From: Verrucomicrobiota bacterium
GTDB taxonomy: Bacteria; Verrucomicrobiota; Lentisphaeria; JABSQK01; JAJFLO01
DNA: 59,052 bases
Reading direction: 5' to 3'
Assembly (NCBI GenBank): GCA_021772635.1
Contig: JAJFLP010000010.1
Coordinates: 1 to 59,052 of the forward strand
The notes under the pieces were generated by a model. It saw only the letters and a program-made list of their open reading frames with translations. It was not told the origin of the DNA and did not search any database. The translations under genes and the position numbers were made by a program. Position 1 is the first letter of the stretch. Each line of letters opens with the position of its first letter. This document shows, piece by piece, positions 40,608 to 50,381 of the stretch.

Positions 40608-41084
40608 TTACTTTTTAGAGTTTTTTTTATACTTCCCGAATTTTTCAACCTCAACGATATGGTCAGTCATCTTTGTTCCCAGGTACATAATTTTACCTTT
40701 GAATAGGATTTCGATACCCGGTTTTACGTTCGCGATCTTACCGCTATGGACCTTCGGAATCCTCAGCCGAACGTCCGCACGTAGCGCATCGGACGGGGAC
40801 ATTTTTACACGTATAATATCCGATGCCCATAGTGCATGGCCGTTCTTGAATGCCGATTCTGGCTCTATCTCCGCAACTTTTCCATGCCACGTAATACTTT
40901 TTCCCTTAAACCTCTCAAAATTGGCCTCACGCTCAAGATTGCCGCTGCCGCATTGCCGGTGGTATTTCGCCCAGGAGAGTCCGGATGATTTTCTCCTTTT
41001 CTTCTTCGGATTGTCTTTAGAATAACCCACCAGTGGAATAGCGATAACGAAGAAGATAAAAAGGAGCCAGGTTGATATTCGCAT
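40608..41084 (-). CDS. Exported small basic protein, OB-fold-like
   Basis: This 158-residue protein has a signal peptide (MRISTWLLFIFFVIAIPLVGYS). A very basic segment follows (KDNPKKKRRKS), then a beta-rich domain with FKGKSITWHGKVAEIEPE and GIEILFKGKIMYLG. The pattern of a short strand, W-x-G-x-V and a terminal G-K-I-x-x resembles the tRNA_anti-like OB folds of exported bacterial proteins. The function is unknown. AAAGGGAAA stands before the ATG. It is separated from the epimerase by a repeat. Confidence 0.65.
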   Translation of the reverse strand: MRISTWLLFIFFVIAIPLVGYSKDNPKKKRRKSSGLSWAKYHRQCGSGNLEREANFERFKGKSITWHGKVAEIEPESAFKNGHALWASDIIRVKMSPSDALRADVRLRIPKVHSGKIANVKPGIEILFKGKIMYLGTKMTDHIVEVEKFGKYKKNSKK

Positions 41085-41668
41085 GTAATTTCCCTTTCTT
41101 GTGTGGAATGTAGGTAATTGCCCTGTGAATCTAAGTCTAAGTGTGTACTGCCTGCAGTATATTATACGCGGTCAGCCGAGGTTGTCAGTGCGAAACTGAA
41201 TTATAATATCATTTTGGTTTTGTTCGGGTTTTCTAACCGTCGTCACGCCGCGTTATTGCTGAACCCGGCGAAGGCGGTAGTTCTTGCTGGAGAGCAGAAC
41301 GGCTGTTCGAGCAGGTGTTGTCTGTGTGACACGTAATCCGGATACCAATTTAGATCGACTGGAGTCTATCTCCCCGCTCCTTATTCAAACATACGTGTCT
41401 CGTAAGGTTATTCAACGACTTTCGCGCGGTGGATACTGGACAGAAATGAGAGGTCGCGTCCGCCTGGAGTGCGAACGGGTTGAGATATACTGCAAGCAGT
41501 GTATTATTGACCTGTGTATCCATGAGTGTCAGGGTGGTGGATACCTTATTGCACGGGATTATACGGGGCTCGGCATTTTACACGATAAGTTGAGGCCCGA
41601 TTTCAAAGTGAATATGGTATTTTGTGCCTTTCAATTCATTACGGATTCATCGTCGTGTGAATAAGCCT
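41085..41668. other. Intergenic region with several palindromes
   Basis: ACTGCCTGCAGTATATTATA (about 41147), TTGCTG-GA-GAGCAGAAC (41283) followed by GGCTGTTCGAG, and ATACTGCAAGCAGTGTATTA (41490) are family C fragments. A 126-codon frame at 41284-41664 runs through them and is not supported. The promoter of the CHASE2 kinase should lie here. Confidence 0.55.
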
Positions 41669-43906
41669 ATGGTTAAAAAATCCAACAATAATCTTTCACG
41701 CCAATCTCAGTTCGTGACGTTTGCAGTCGTGCTGACGATCGTCTCCCTGCTATACAGTCGAGGCGCCCTTGATGCTCTTGAAAATCGGTTATACGACTTT
41801 CGCGTACGATATGCAGCTACTTACGAACCCGCGTCAGATGATATCGTCATTATCGGAATCGACGATAAAAGTTTGAGTTTTATGGCACCGAAGGTCGGCC
41901 GTTGGCCGTGGCCACGCTCGGTGTACGCCGGGGTTATTGACTACTGCAACGGTGCGACAGTAATCGCGACAGATATACTTTTTCCTGAAGAGCACGGTAC
42001 AGACCGGGAGGGGGATCAGCTTTTCTCCGATGCTGTCAGAAAGCACTCAGGCGTTGTTTCGGCACTGTATCTGGGTGACGAAGATACCGGTTTTAATCTG
42101 CCGTCGCGAGAACTGGAAAGATTTGCCCTTCCCGACGAATTCGCGATCCCCGGACAGTTGAATCAGTATAACTACGGACTTGCACCTTTCCCAGAGCTGC
42201 TTCGAGCGACGAAAACGATCGGGGCCGTTAACAATGCCGAACCTGACCCCGACGGAATACTTCGCAGGTACCTGATCGCATCAGAATTTGATAACAAGTT
42301 TTACCCATCCCTGGCGTTGGCCGCTACTACCCAGTTTCTTCAAGTGGACGCGCGAGACCAAAAATTGGACCAAGACGGGGGTTTAACATTGAGGCAGCAA
42401 CGATTACATGCCAGTCGGGAGGGGTTGATTCGGTTTGTTCCGTCGTCTCTGTATCATACGACCTATAGCGTTGAGGATATCCTGCGCTCATGGTCTTTAG
42501 AGCAGCAAGGTAAAGATCCTGAGATTAAACGCGAGGTATTCAACGGAAAAATCGTACTCATTGGCTCACTTGCTATCGGTGTAAAAGACCGGGAAACCAT
42601 TGCCGGCGGAGAAATCATTGACGGGGTCAGAATCCATGCGATTTGTATCGACAATCTGCTGAATCAGAAAAGCTACCGCACACTCCCGGATAAGGCTGTA
42701 TTCGCGTTGATTGTGTTAATGTGCCTGATTCCACTAATCCCGAGTCTAGTACGTCCGTGGAAAATGATCATACTTGTCTCACTCGTGTTTGGCGTCTATT
42801 GCACGGCAATACTTATCTCATTGCTGGTCTTCAAGCTTATGCTCCCTGTCACAGCACCGATGATCGGCTTAACCGGCGTCAGCCTCGTTTCAGGCATCAG
42901 GCATTGGTATGCGGAGCTTTCGCAACGACTTCGACTTGAATCGAATCTCAGGAAAACCTACGACGAATTAAAGGGTACGCATGAGCAATTGGAAGAATAT
43001 AGTCGTACGCTTGAAGACAAAGTCGACGAGCGCACCAAGGCCTTAAAAGGGAAGAATGAGGAACTCGAACGAACCCTTGAGAAGTTAAAAAAGATGCAGC
43101 GACAGTTAATTATGCAGGAGAAACTGGCGTCACTGGGACAGGTCACCGCCGGAATTGCTCATGAAATCAAAAATCCTTTGAATTTCGTGAATAACTTCTC
43201 AAAACTGTCAATCGACCTTACCACCGAATTAGACGAGGAACTTTCCAAGTACGAAACGGTTATCCAATCAGAGTCACTGAAGCTTACCAAAGAGCTTCTC
43301 GCCGACCTCCGGGCGAACTCGGAAAAAATATTTCAACACGGATCCCGGGCGGACAAGATCGTGCGTGGCATGTTGCTGCAATATCGCGGGAAAAGCGACG
43401 GCAAAAAGCGGACAGATATCAACGAACTCCTCGACGAGAATATTAATTTGGTCTACCACGGAAAAAAAGCAGAGGACGCAACATTTCAGGTTGTGATCGA
43501 TAGAAATTTCGACGAAAAGGTGGGCAAGATTGAGGTCTTTCCGCAGGAGCTCGGACGGGTCTTTCTCAATATTTTAGATAACGCCTGTTACGCAGTGAAC
43601 CAGAAAAAAACTGACGCCGGCGACGGTTACTCTCCAGAGCTTGCAGTGACAACGAAGGATCTCACGGACAGAATCGAGATCAGAATTCGTGATAACGGAC
43701 CGGGCATGTCGCCCGAAATAAAGGATAAGATTTTCAATCCGTTCTTCACGACCAAGCCAACGGGTAGCGGTACAGGACTTGGGTTGTCAATTTCTTACGA
43801 TTATATCACTGTTGCGCACCGGGGGAACCTTGATGTCGTAAGTCGCGAAGGGGAATTTTCCGAGTTTATAATCACCTTACCAAAGCGGCCCATCAACATG
43901 ACATGA
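41669..43906 (+). CDS. CHASE2-domain sensor histidine kinase
   Basis: The protein is 745 residues from the ATG at 41669; the frame opens at 41624. An N-terminal membrane helix is followed by an extracytoplasmic CHASE2 domain (about 50-330: RLYDFRVRYAA, IIGIDDKSL, GRWPWPRSVYAGVID, FNGKIVLIGS). Three membrane helices follow (about 350-430), then a coiled coil. The HisKA domain has the phospho-acceptor in GIAHEIKNPLNF (near residue 497). The HATPase domain has NILDNACYAV, DNGPGMS and GSGTGLGLSIS. It is an active-looking kinase. It is followed after 260 bp by a FecR/LysM secreted protein, a pairing often seen with CHASE2 sensors. No response regulator is adjacent. Confidence 0.94.
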   Translation: MVKKSNNNLSRQSQFVTFAVVLTIVSLLYSRGALDALENRLYDFRVRYAATYEPASDDIVIIGIDDKSLSFMAPKVGRWPWPRSVYAGVIDYCNGATVIATDILFPEEHGTDREGDQLFSDAVRKHSGVVSALYLGDEDTGFNLPSRELERFALPDEFAIPGQLNQYNYGLAPFPELLRATKTIGAVNNAEPDPDGILRRYLIASEFDNKFYPSLALAATTQFLQVDARDQKLDQDGGLTLRQQRLHASREGLIRFVPSSLYHTTYSVEDILRSWSLEQQGKDPEIKREVFNGKIVLIGSLAIGVKDRETIAGGEIIDGVRIHAICIDNLLNQKSYRTLPDKAVFALIVLMCLIPLIPSLVRPWKMIILVSLVFGVYCTAILISLLVFKLMLPVTAPMIGLTGVSLVSGIRHWYAELSQRLRLESNLRKTYDELKGTHEQLEEYSRTLEDKVDERTKALKGKNEELERTLEKLKKMQRQLIMQEKLASLGQVTAGIAHEIKNPLNFVNNFSKLSIDLTTELDEELSKYETVIQSESLKLTKELLADLRANSEKIFQHGSRADKIVRGMLLQYRGKSDGKKRTDINELLDENINLVYHGKKAEDATFQVVIDRNFDEKVGKIEVFPQELGRVFLNILDNACYAVNQKKTDAGDGYSPELAVTTKDLTDRIEIRIRDNGPGMSPEIKDKIFNPFFTTKPTGSGTGLGLSISYDYITVAHRGNLDVVSREGEFSEFIITLPKRPINMT

Positions 43907-44167
43907 TCTCCAACGGTTTCGTTAATTCCGGGAGTGTGTTGACTTAAATAACGGTTGGCGTATACTAGAAATTACGGTGTCGGTTCCCCGCTGGGGAACG
44001 TAAAGAATACGCTGTAATATCCCTGAAGCCTATCATTGGGGATCAGAAATAGAGAAATTCCCGGAGGTTTCCAGGTTTTCTAGCAAACGCAATAGCTGAT
44101 TACGTCCTTTTACTTCGAAAAACAGGACTGAATCCAGTCTAACTATTAACAGGATCGACGATCGAAA

Positions 44168-46123
44168 ATGGAATCTAACAAAATTAAACGATACAACTTC
44201 CATATTATTACTTGCCTCATAGTCATCTTGGGCTCGTCCCTGGTAGTTTCCGCACAGTCTGAGAAAGGTGGTGAACCACGAATATATCAGGTTGAGAAGG
44301 CGCTCTACAAATTCCAGGCGGGTGATACGCTTGAGGCAATTGCTAAAAAGTTTTTGGGAGGCGAAGAATTTGTCGATGAATTGATCGCGTATAACAAGAT
44401 TACCGACCCTTCTACAGTCAAGGAAGACTTTATTATTGTCCTTCCGGGAACTGAACGCGGGGGAGCGGTCGAGAAGGTGCGGTCGGCGCAGGAAACTCTG
44501 GGTCTCGCCCGTGAAGCAATGGCCGAAACTTATGCTCTCGCAGAGTATAATCTCGCGAAGGAAACCATTGATGGTGCAGACCAAAACCGGCGTGAAGGGG
44601 CATACGATAAAGCGACAGCCCAGGGGGAGGTCGGTAAAGCACGGGCAATTCAGGCGAAGGAACTTGCCGATAAGCGCGCCGTTATAGATCAACCGGCGAA
44701 AGTAACGGCCGCCCATGGATTGGTGGAAGTATCGGCTGACCGCGGAAAGACATGGTCGGAGTCCTCCGTCGGCGCGGTGTTACCCGTTGGTGGCGCGATA
44801 CGGACAAGTGTAGGTTCTCGTGCCGAGCTTACGCTCGGCGATGGAAGCGTCGTACAGGTTCAGGAATCAACCGAATTCAAGCTGAATAATTTCAGCGTCG
44901 ACAGGCGTAACAACAAACGTAATTCTCAACTCCAGGTGTCGCTTGGAAATATATTGGGGAAAATCCAGAAGCAGAAGAACGCCAACTCGAAATTTCATGT
45001 CAGAAGCCGAAGCACGATCCTTGCGGTTCGTGGTACAAACGTTCGCATGGGTACCGACTCGGGCGAAACTACGCGCGTAGCGCTGCTGCACGGCGATGTC
45101 GTTGTTGAAGCCAAGGAAAAGCAGCAGCCACTCACTAATAATTACGGCACTTTCGTAAAACCCAATGCAGTGCCATCGGATGCCGTTGAGCTTATACAAC
45201 CTCCGTTTAGCACTTTTCCGAGCACCGACGTTTATGAGAGTTCTGTTCAACAAATCGAACTGAAATGGCAGCACAGGAAACTTCTAACAGCGATCTTGAA
45301 GCCGTCGAAGTTTACTCGTCCCGATGAAAATGTTGCGAGTTACCATGTTGAGATCGCGACTGACGACGATTTTAACTATATAGAGCAGAATCACTTGACG
45401 ACGAAGAACTATCTGACGACCGATGTCTTGGCGCCGGGCGAATATTACTGGCGAATATCCAGCATCGATGAGCACGGTTTGGAAGGCGCCTACTCCATAC
45501 CAAAGAAACTTCGGATTCTGCGGGATCAGCTCCTGACTATTGTATCCAGCATAGCGCCGGTCGTTAGGGATAGTCGATGGATTGTCGGACCGGCATATGT
45601 GTTGAATATCCAACCGTCCACGGCGGATACCAGCATTGTCAGTTATGAGTTCAGTCTGAACGATGAGAAATTCCAACCTACTGATGGTGGAATTAATTTT
45701 CGCACAGAGGGGGCGTATATCGTCAAGGTACGCGGAGTCGGTGCAGACGGATATGTTGGCGAGCCGTTTGTCCAGGAGATCGAATTAGACAAGACGCCTC
45801 CGACGATTTCGAGTTTCGTCACTCCTGCGACTGAGGATCCGGAGATCGGGCAAGTTGTCTATGTTACTTTCGACGTTCTCGATAAGACCGGGGTTAAGTC
45901 GACACTATATAGAATAGATGGCGGAGAGTATCAGCCTTACGATGGCCCGATTAAAGTAAGTGTGGATAATCCGTACGTAGGCGTTCATATGCAGGCTACC
46001 GATATTTTTGGGAAAGACGTTATGGATAAGCACTTCAAGCGTCCATTGGAGATTAAGGTCGAGTGCTACGCGATTGATAAAGTCGGGAACAGCTCAAAAA
46101 AGTCGCTTGACTTATCATATTGA
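44168..46123 (+). CDS. Secreted FecR-domain protein with LysM and OmpL47-like domains
   Basis: This is a 651-residue protein with an N-terminal signal peptide (ITCLIVILGSSLVVSAQ). A LysM-like domain (about 40-95, FQAGDTLEAIAKKFLGGEEF) and an Ala/Glu-rich helix (95-170) follow. The FecR beta domain (about 190-310) has VLPVGGAIRTSVGSRAELTLGDGS and RSTILAVRGTNVRM. Beta-sandwich repeats come next, and a C-terminal OmpL47-like domain (DKTPPTISSF, YRIDGGEYQPYDGP). It is probably periplasmic or surface attached through peptidoglycan. Its position behind the CHASE2 kinase suggests it is the kinase's partner or ligand-presenting protein (inference). Confidence 0.9.
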   Translation: MESNKIKRYNFHIITCLIVILGSSLVVSAQSEKGGEPRIYQVEKALYKFQAGDTLEAIAKKFLGGEEFVDELIAYNKITDPSTVKEDFIIVLPGTERGGAVEKVRSAQETLGLAREAMAETYALAEYNLAKETIDGADQNRREGAYDKATAQGEVGKARAIQAKELADKRAVIDQPAKVTAAHGLVEVSADRGKTWSESSVGAVLPVGGAIRTSVGSRAELTLGDGSVVQVQESTEFKLNNFSVDRRNNKRNSQLQVSLGNILGKIQKQKNANSKFHVRSRSTILAVRGTNVRMGTDSGETTRVALLHGDVVVEAKEKQQPLTNNYGTFVKPNAVPSDAVELIQPPFSTFPSTDVYESSVQQIELKWQHRKLLTAILKPSKFTRPDENVASYHVEIATDDDFNYIEQNHLTTKNYLTTDVLAPGEYYWRISSIDEHGLEGAYSIPKKLRILRDQLLTIVSSIAPVVRDSRWIVGPAYVLNIQPSTADTSIVSYEFSLNDEKFQPTDGGINFRTEGAYIVKVRGVGADGYVGEPFVQEIELDKTPPTISSFVTPATEDPEIGQVVYVTFDVLDKTGVKSTLYRIDGGEYQPYDGPIKVSVDNPYVGVHMQATDIFGKDVMDKHFKRPLEIKVECYAIDKVGNSSKKSLDLSY

Positions 46124-46162
46124 TTTAGCGGGGTTAAGTCGGGAAAGGGTTTAGGACCTCGA

Positions 46163-46190
46163 GAATTTTACTGCTTGCAGTATAATAATC
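46163..46190 (-). repeat. Family C end between convergent genes
   Basis: GAATTTTACTGCTTGCAGTA followed by TAAT is an inverted left end of family C. It lies between the stop codons of two convergent genes, where it could serve as a bidirectional hairpin. Confidence 0.6.
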
Positions 46191-46200
46191 CTGTCCAATT

Positions 46201-48246
46201 TTACTTGATGACCCGTCCCATCTGTAGTGGTTTATCGTAATAGATTGTATTGTTACGTTCGTTTGTTTCGCCCGAAACATCAGAGAGCACTACACCGCAA
46301 TAGATTCGTTTATTGACCATACCCTCCTCGGGGATTACTAGATCAATCGAATACGTTTTCCTTTGCCCCGGATAGAATACTTCCTTTACGGTACTCTCAT
46401 TGACAATCAGATCCTGTGTATCGTCAATCCGAGTATCCTCCGAAAGAATCCATTTTATCTTAAACGCCTTTTTCAATGCGCCTGCGGTCGAGTGATTGGC
46501 GATTATAACGGACCAACGTTGAACATTATCAGTTCGATTGTAGTCTGAGACCTGCAGTATATCAGTAGGGTACAGGTCTGGCGGGAGAGAGGCGGTCATT
46601 CCGGTACTTCGCTTACTGAATTTCGTTTCGGTTCCGCTTATGTTTCGGGCCTTTACCGCAAACGCATAGACGGTATCCGGAGTTAAATCGACCATTAGGA
46701 CAGTTCCCCAAGTCCCGGAGGTCTGCCAAACCGGTGTGTCGCTGTTATACCCGCCTGTCACCGAAACGTAGTACCCGTCCGTAACGTTCTTAATGCAGTA
46801 CTCGGTAGCCTCAGGATTTAGGTTAGGCTGTATTGAGAGCTCGAGTGTCCAAGGCGTTGGGCTAGCGATGATCGGTGGCAGCGGGATATTCGCAAACGTA
46901 TAGAGATAGGTCGTCGGCGATGCAGTTGTTTGGTTATGGTTGGGAGAGCGATCACGTGCCAGCGTTTTGTAGCCGTAGTATGTATTCGGATGCAGTCCGG
47001 CGTCGGTGAACTTGCGACTCCGAGTCCAACCGGAATCATTTCCTCCCCCTCCGTTTGGTTCACAAACGAAATAGTACTCGACGCCGAACTCTTCCGGATC
47101 GGTCGCTTCCGCAGCAACCATCGCGATTGAGGTCGGAGTAAGGGTATAAGGTTGTGTCTCGAAAGCCGCTGGCGACGGAGCGGGTGGATTACGGTCCACC
47201 GCACGGGTAATGTGAAGCTTATCCTCGAACCTTCTGCCGGATCGTGCGGTTTGTGATCCGATAGAAACTTCGAAATAGTAGTCCGGGATCTTTTTGCGGT
47301 CCCGTAGCCATTCGGTTGTCCATTCGCCCATTATAAAAAAGCGCCCGGCTTCCTGGTAGATCGGGAGGCTTTTGATTTTCGGGTTGATGACTTCGTCGTC
47401 GCCGAGAAGATCATCTTCAAAGATTCGCCATTTTGCCTTGGCCTCGAAGGGGAAACCTTCAACTTCCGCAGTCATCGTTACGATATCTCCCTCCGTCACA
47501 TTAAACGGTGGCTCCCAATTGGCGCTCAGAATTCGCTGTGCGATAACGTATTCGACGTCTATGTAAGGACGAAGGTCGGTGTCCCAGCCGTACATATACA
47601 CGTACTCCAGCGCGTCTTTAGATTCTTTCTCATAGGTAAATCCTACGGCAAACCAGTCCGACTCCAACTGTTGGTCTAAATGATCGGCCGCGTCGTCGGC
47701 TAAACGCGTTTGCCACTCGCCCGTTCTCATGTCGGCGTCTCTGACATACCTGCTACCGTATTGCAAATCATACCAAGTTAAATGATAGCTCGCGAAGACT
47801 GGATCATGGGAGAGCTGTATCATATCGATAACACAGCCGTTCTCGCTGGTTTTTGATACATTGAGATGAAGTACCACGGACTTTATAATCGCGACATCAG
47901 GGATCGTTGACGTATCGAATCGTACCCACCCGCCTGCGCGCCGTCGGCTGAATTCCGGTGGTTTCCCAGCGACGATATCCGTCGTTGTATCTCCCCAGCC
48001 TGTGCGATCATCAAAGACAGTTCCAGTCGAAAATTCTTCCGGAACAGCATATAGTCGATCCGTTTTAATAAGCGGCGGGACGCGGGCGTTCGAAGTGGTT
48101 GCGGGAAAGTAGGAGGTTACCGCAAGCAGCGCGGTAATCAAATAGGTAAATCGGGTATTCTGTCGATGTGATCGGATGTCCCCCGAAATATTTGGCCAAC
48201 CGAGATTGATTGAAGCAGCCCATTTCGTGTGTTGAAAAACAGTCAT
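46201..48246 (-). CDS. Large exported protein with Fn3-like and CARDB-like domains
   Basis: The protein has 681 residues. A long N-terminus contains a signal-like helix at about 34-55 (YLITALLAVTSYFPATTSNA). A beta-rich domain (about 65-235) has a GWVRFDTSTIPDVAIIKSVVLHL motif, as in DNRLR/CBM-type surface domains. Middle Fn3-like repeats (about 345-550) have TYYGYKTLARDRSPN and DTVYAFAVKARNISG. A terminal CARDB-like domain (about 560-680) has NHSTAGALKKAFKIKWILSED and NERNNTIYYD. No catalytic residues were recognised; it is probably an adhesive or structural exoprotein. Start uncertain: the ATG lacks a ribosome-binding site. Confidence 0.75.
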   Translation of the reverse strand: MTVFQHTKWAASINLGWPNISGDIRSHRQNTRFTYLITALLAVTSYFPATTSNARVPPLIKTDRLYAVPEEFSTGTVFDDRTGWGDTTTDIVAGKPPEFSRRRAGGWVRFDTSTIPDVAIIKSVVLHLNVSKTSENGCVIDMIQLSHDPVFASYHLTWYDLQYGSRYVRDADMRTGEWQTRLADDAADHLDQQLESDWFAVGFTYEKESKDALEYVYMYGWDTDLRPYIDVEYVIAQRILSANWEPPFNVTEGDIVTMTAEVEGFPFEAKAKWRIFEDDLLGDDEVINPKIKSLPIYQEAGRFFIMGEWTTEWLRDRKKIPDYYFEVSIGSQTARSGRRFEDKLHITRAVDRNPPAPSPAAFETQPYTLTPTSIAMVAAEATDPEEFGVEYYFVCEPNGGGGNDSGWTRSRKFTDAGLHPNTYYGYKTLARDRSPNHNQTTASPTTYLYTFANIPLPPIIASPTPWTLELSIQPNLNPEATEYCIKNVTDGYYVSVTGGYNSDTPVWQTSGTWGTVLMVDLTPDTVYAFAVKARNISGTETKFSKRSTGMTASLPPDLYPTDILQVSDYNRTDNVQRWSVIIANHSTAGALKKAFKIKWILSEDTRIDDTQDLIVNESTVKEVFYPGQRKTYSIDLVIPEEGMVNKRIYCGVVLSDVSGETNERNNTIYYDKPLQMGRVIK

Positions 48247-48265
48247 TCGAGTTAGCCACTTTACT

Positions 48266-48358
48266 TATACCGAACGCCTTCGAGTTTTCGAAGTACCGTT
48301 CGAAATCTTATACGCAGTTAGAATTAAAGCACTCAAAATTTCAACTGCTTTCAGTTTA
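48266..48358 (-). repeat. Family C element, copy C16, ending in a stop codon
   Basis: It runs from TATACCGAACGCCTTCGAG to AACTGCTTTCAGTTTA. The last TTA is the reverse complement of the TAA stop of the following minus-strand gene. Confidence 0.75.
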
Positions 48359-48766
48359 CTTTGTTAGCAGGACAAAAATAAACTTTCCTTTCGGGCTGGA
48401 GAATCCGCCGAGGATTAACGGTTTACTGTCCCGCAATTGCACCGTAGTCTTTAATACCTTTTTGTTCTTGTGAACTATCGTCAAATCTAAATTCGACTGG
48501 GTTCCTGAATACTGCACTGTGTAATCGTGTTTAACCGTTAAAGTTTTAGCGCCCGGAATCTTTCCCGTTTGTTGGTCGATGAGTTGAAGTCGCTTATACG
48601 GTAGCTGGGTCGTCAATAGAGACCCGACGTCACTTAACTTTTCATCGACGCCGACACCATTATTTGACGCTTCTACCATCCGTAATGTAATTATGTCTCC
48701 CGCGCCGCAAGTCCAGGTTGCTAGGGATAGCATTAAACCCATTGTAATTAATCGATTTTTTTTCAT
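48356..48766 (-). CDS. Exported protein of unknown function
   Basis: This is a 136-residue protein with a signal peptide (MKKNRLITMGLMLSLATWTCGAGD). A beta-rich body includes LLTTQLPYKRLQLIDQQTG and ends in a hydrophobic strand, FIFVLLTK. I do not recognise a family. AGGGAA precedes the ATG. The protein is short and all-beta-like, and may be a small periplasmic or outer-membrane protein. The TAA stop belongs to a family C palindrome. Confidence 0.6.
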   Translation of the reverse strand: MKKNRLITMGLMLSLATWTCGAGDIITLRMVEASNNGVGVDEKLSDVGSLLTTQLPYKRLQLIDQQTGKIPGAKTLTVKHDYTVQYSGTQSNLDLTIVHKNKKVLKTTVQLRDSKPLILGGFSSPKGKFIFVLLTK

Positions 48767-48971
48767 AACAATTCCCTATATCTATGTCAGAGTCCATGTG
48801 ACCGATTCGCACCGAACTCTTATTCTTGAGAAATCCGCAGCCAACGCCAACTATTAATATCGGAGATTTCTACGGTCGTCCTGGTACATTCCAAGGTTTT
48901 CGAGTGGGTTAAATGTCTCAAAATGCAAAAACGTACGCTCAAATTTACCCTCGAAACAGCATGAAGCCTAA

Positions 48972-49071
48972 TATACTGCAAGCAGTACAATTCTTGGACG
49001 ACTTTGAATTCATTACCTAGGAGCCTGTCGGGCTTTAGCCGAATCGCATGCGGATGAAGACGTCCGGTATA
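48972..49071 (+). repeat. Family C element, copy C3
   Basis: 100 bp from TATACTGCAAGCAGTACAAT to GATGAAGACGTCCGGTATA. The gap 48767-49205 otherwise holds only a fragment CCTGATCTATGCA at 49177, identical to the left end of the unit at 23261. Confidence 0.8.
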
Positions 49072-49205
49072 CATTAGAGCGTATTCCGGCTGTTTTTATT
49101 CATTAAGATCATAATTTAATCCACATATCGCGACGAGTTATCGTCATCCGCTCTTCGGCGTAAACGCGGCGCATTCCTGATCTATGCAATCGAGAAGTTT
49201 CGGGT

Positions 49206-50348
49206 TTATTGATCGGTGCTTCCGCAGCGCTCGCCTGGCTCAAATTCTAAACCAGCGAATAACTCGATCCCCGTGATATCGTCGACCTTCTGTCCTTCCC
49301 AGACAAACGTTGGGCTGCCGTCATAAATCGCATACTTTGTCGTCGCATAGTCGTACTCGGTCTCGATCAGTATCCTTCGATCACTCCCGATACGGGCCTG
49401 GATTTCATCGATCTCGCCGGTTCCGATTCCAACTGCCTCCGCGACTGCAGGCCACGCCTCTTTGGTTACTGCCCGCGCCAGGAGATATTCGTGAAAGTAA
49501 TCAGGGTACCTGTCTCGTATAACGATTTGGACAAGGTTTTCTAGCACCTCTTCTTCGCCGTGTAAACAGGTAAATTTATTCGGTAGATCCGCGCGCTTGT
49601 AGAATATGTAGCGTACGGCAAGGTCCGGTCGCGATTCCCTGGGCATAGAGTTCAATCGGCTAATGATAGCCAGCTCTGCCTGCTTCGCGTATGGGCATTG
49701 GCTGATAACGAATACTTCAAGCGCATTCGCCGGTTTCTCGAATATTCGAATGACATCGAAGACGCCGACTTCCCGGATCAAGCCGATTACCACCATCTCG
49801 TTACCGATCCAGCCGCTTTTTACGGAGTCCGTGGCCAATCCGCGTAAACTATAGGTTGCGGCCTTACTTTTGAGTACCGGCTGACCGTTGCGTAACTCTA
49901 ACGTCCCAACTCGCTGAAGCTTCTGATAAATCGGGTTGCTGGCAGCGGCCCCGAATTTTTCTATTAGTGACCCCGCTGTCTCCCTGACGTCCAAACTGTC
50001 GTTTGGACTCAAGTTTGCTTGCAAGTCTTTTGCGTGCACCGAGACCCAGACTCGTAATGCATCGAGTACAACTCTGTCTTTGGTCGAAACAACGTTCATC
50101 ACCTGATCGTGATGTTTCACCAAATTGGTTTCAAACTTAACTCTGCCACCGCCGTCCCCGTCTCGTTGAATCCCTGCTCGGGTCGCTATCAGGAATAAGT
50201 CCATCTCGTTGTCAGCCAAGCTGACGCGATATGTTGGTATCTGAACTTCAGCGAAGGGTATAGTATCTTGAGTTATAGCCCCGCTAATCTCCAAAATTAA
50301 TACGCAGTAAACAATGGAAAATATTGTGGGGAAAATAGTTATGCGCAT
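49206..50348 (-). CDS. Exported thioredoxin-fold (GILT/DsbA-like) protein
   Basis: The protein has 380 residues from the ATG at 50348; the frame opens at a GTG at 50372. It has a signal peptide (ITIFPTIFSIVYCVLILEISGA) and an N-terminal domain of about 170 residues that is not recognised. The thioredoxin-like region begins around VFVISQCPYAKQAEL, where CPYA keeps a single cysteine of the usual CxxC. The segment CLHGEEEVLENLVQIVIRDRYPDYFHEYLL resembles GILT-type proteins. With one cysteine it may isomerise disulfides or merely bind. It follows the nucleotidyltransferase gene by 9-33 bp in the same direction. Confidence 0.75.
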   Translation of the reverse strand: MRITIFPTIFSIVYCVLILEISGAITQDTIPFAEVQIPTYRVSLADNEMDLFLIATRAGIQRDGDGGGRVKFETNLVKHHDQVMNVVSTKDRVVLDALRVWVSVHAKDLQANLSPNDSLDVRETAGSLIEKFGAAASNPIYQKLQRVGTLELRNGQPVLKSKAATYSLRGLATDSVKSGWIGNEMVVIGLIREVGVFDVIRIFEKPANALEVFVISQCPYAKQAELAIISRLNSMPRESRPDLAVRYIFYKRADLPNKFTCLHGEEEVLENLVQIVIRDRYPDYFHEYLLARAVTKEAWPAVAEAVGIGTGEIDEIQARIGSDRRILIETEYDYATTKYAIYDGSPTFVWEGQKVDDITGIELFAGLEFEPGERCGSTDQ

Positions 50349-50381
50349 TTTAATGAGAACCTTAAGCGACACCGGCGCCCG

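Noticed and set aside
41284..41664. 126-codon plus-strand frame before the CHASE2 kinase as a gene
   Set aside because: It spans several family C fragments, its composition is unlike neighbouring genes, and it overlaps the kinase's likely upstream region.
4756..48360. Palindromes right after stop codons as integron attC sites
   Set aside because: Genes lie on both strands and are separated by long gaps, no GTTRRRY core site is visible, and there is no integrase gene. The repeats also occur away from gene ends.
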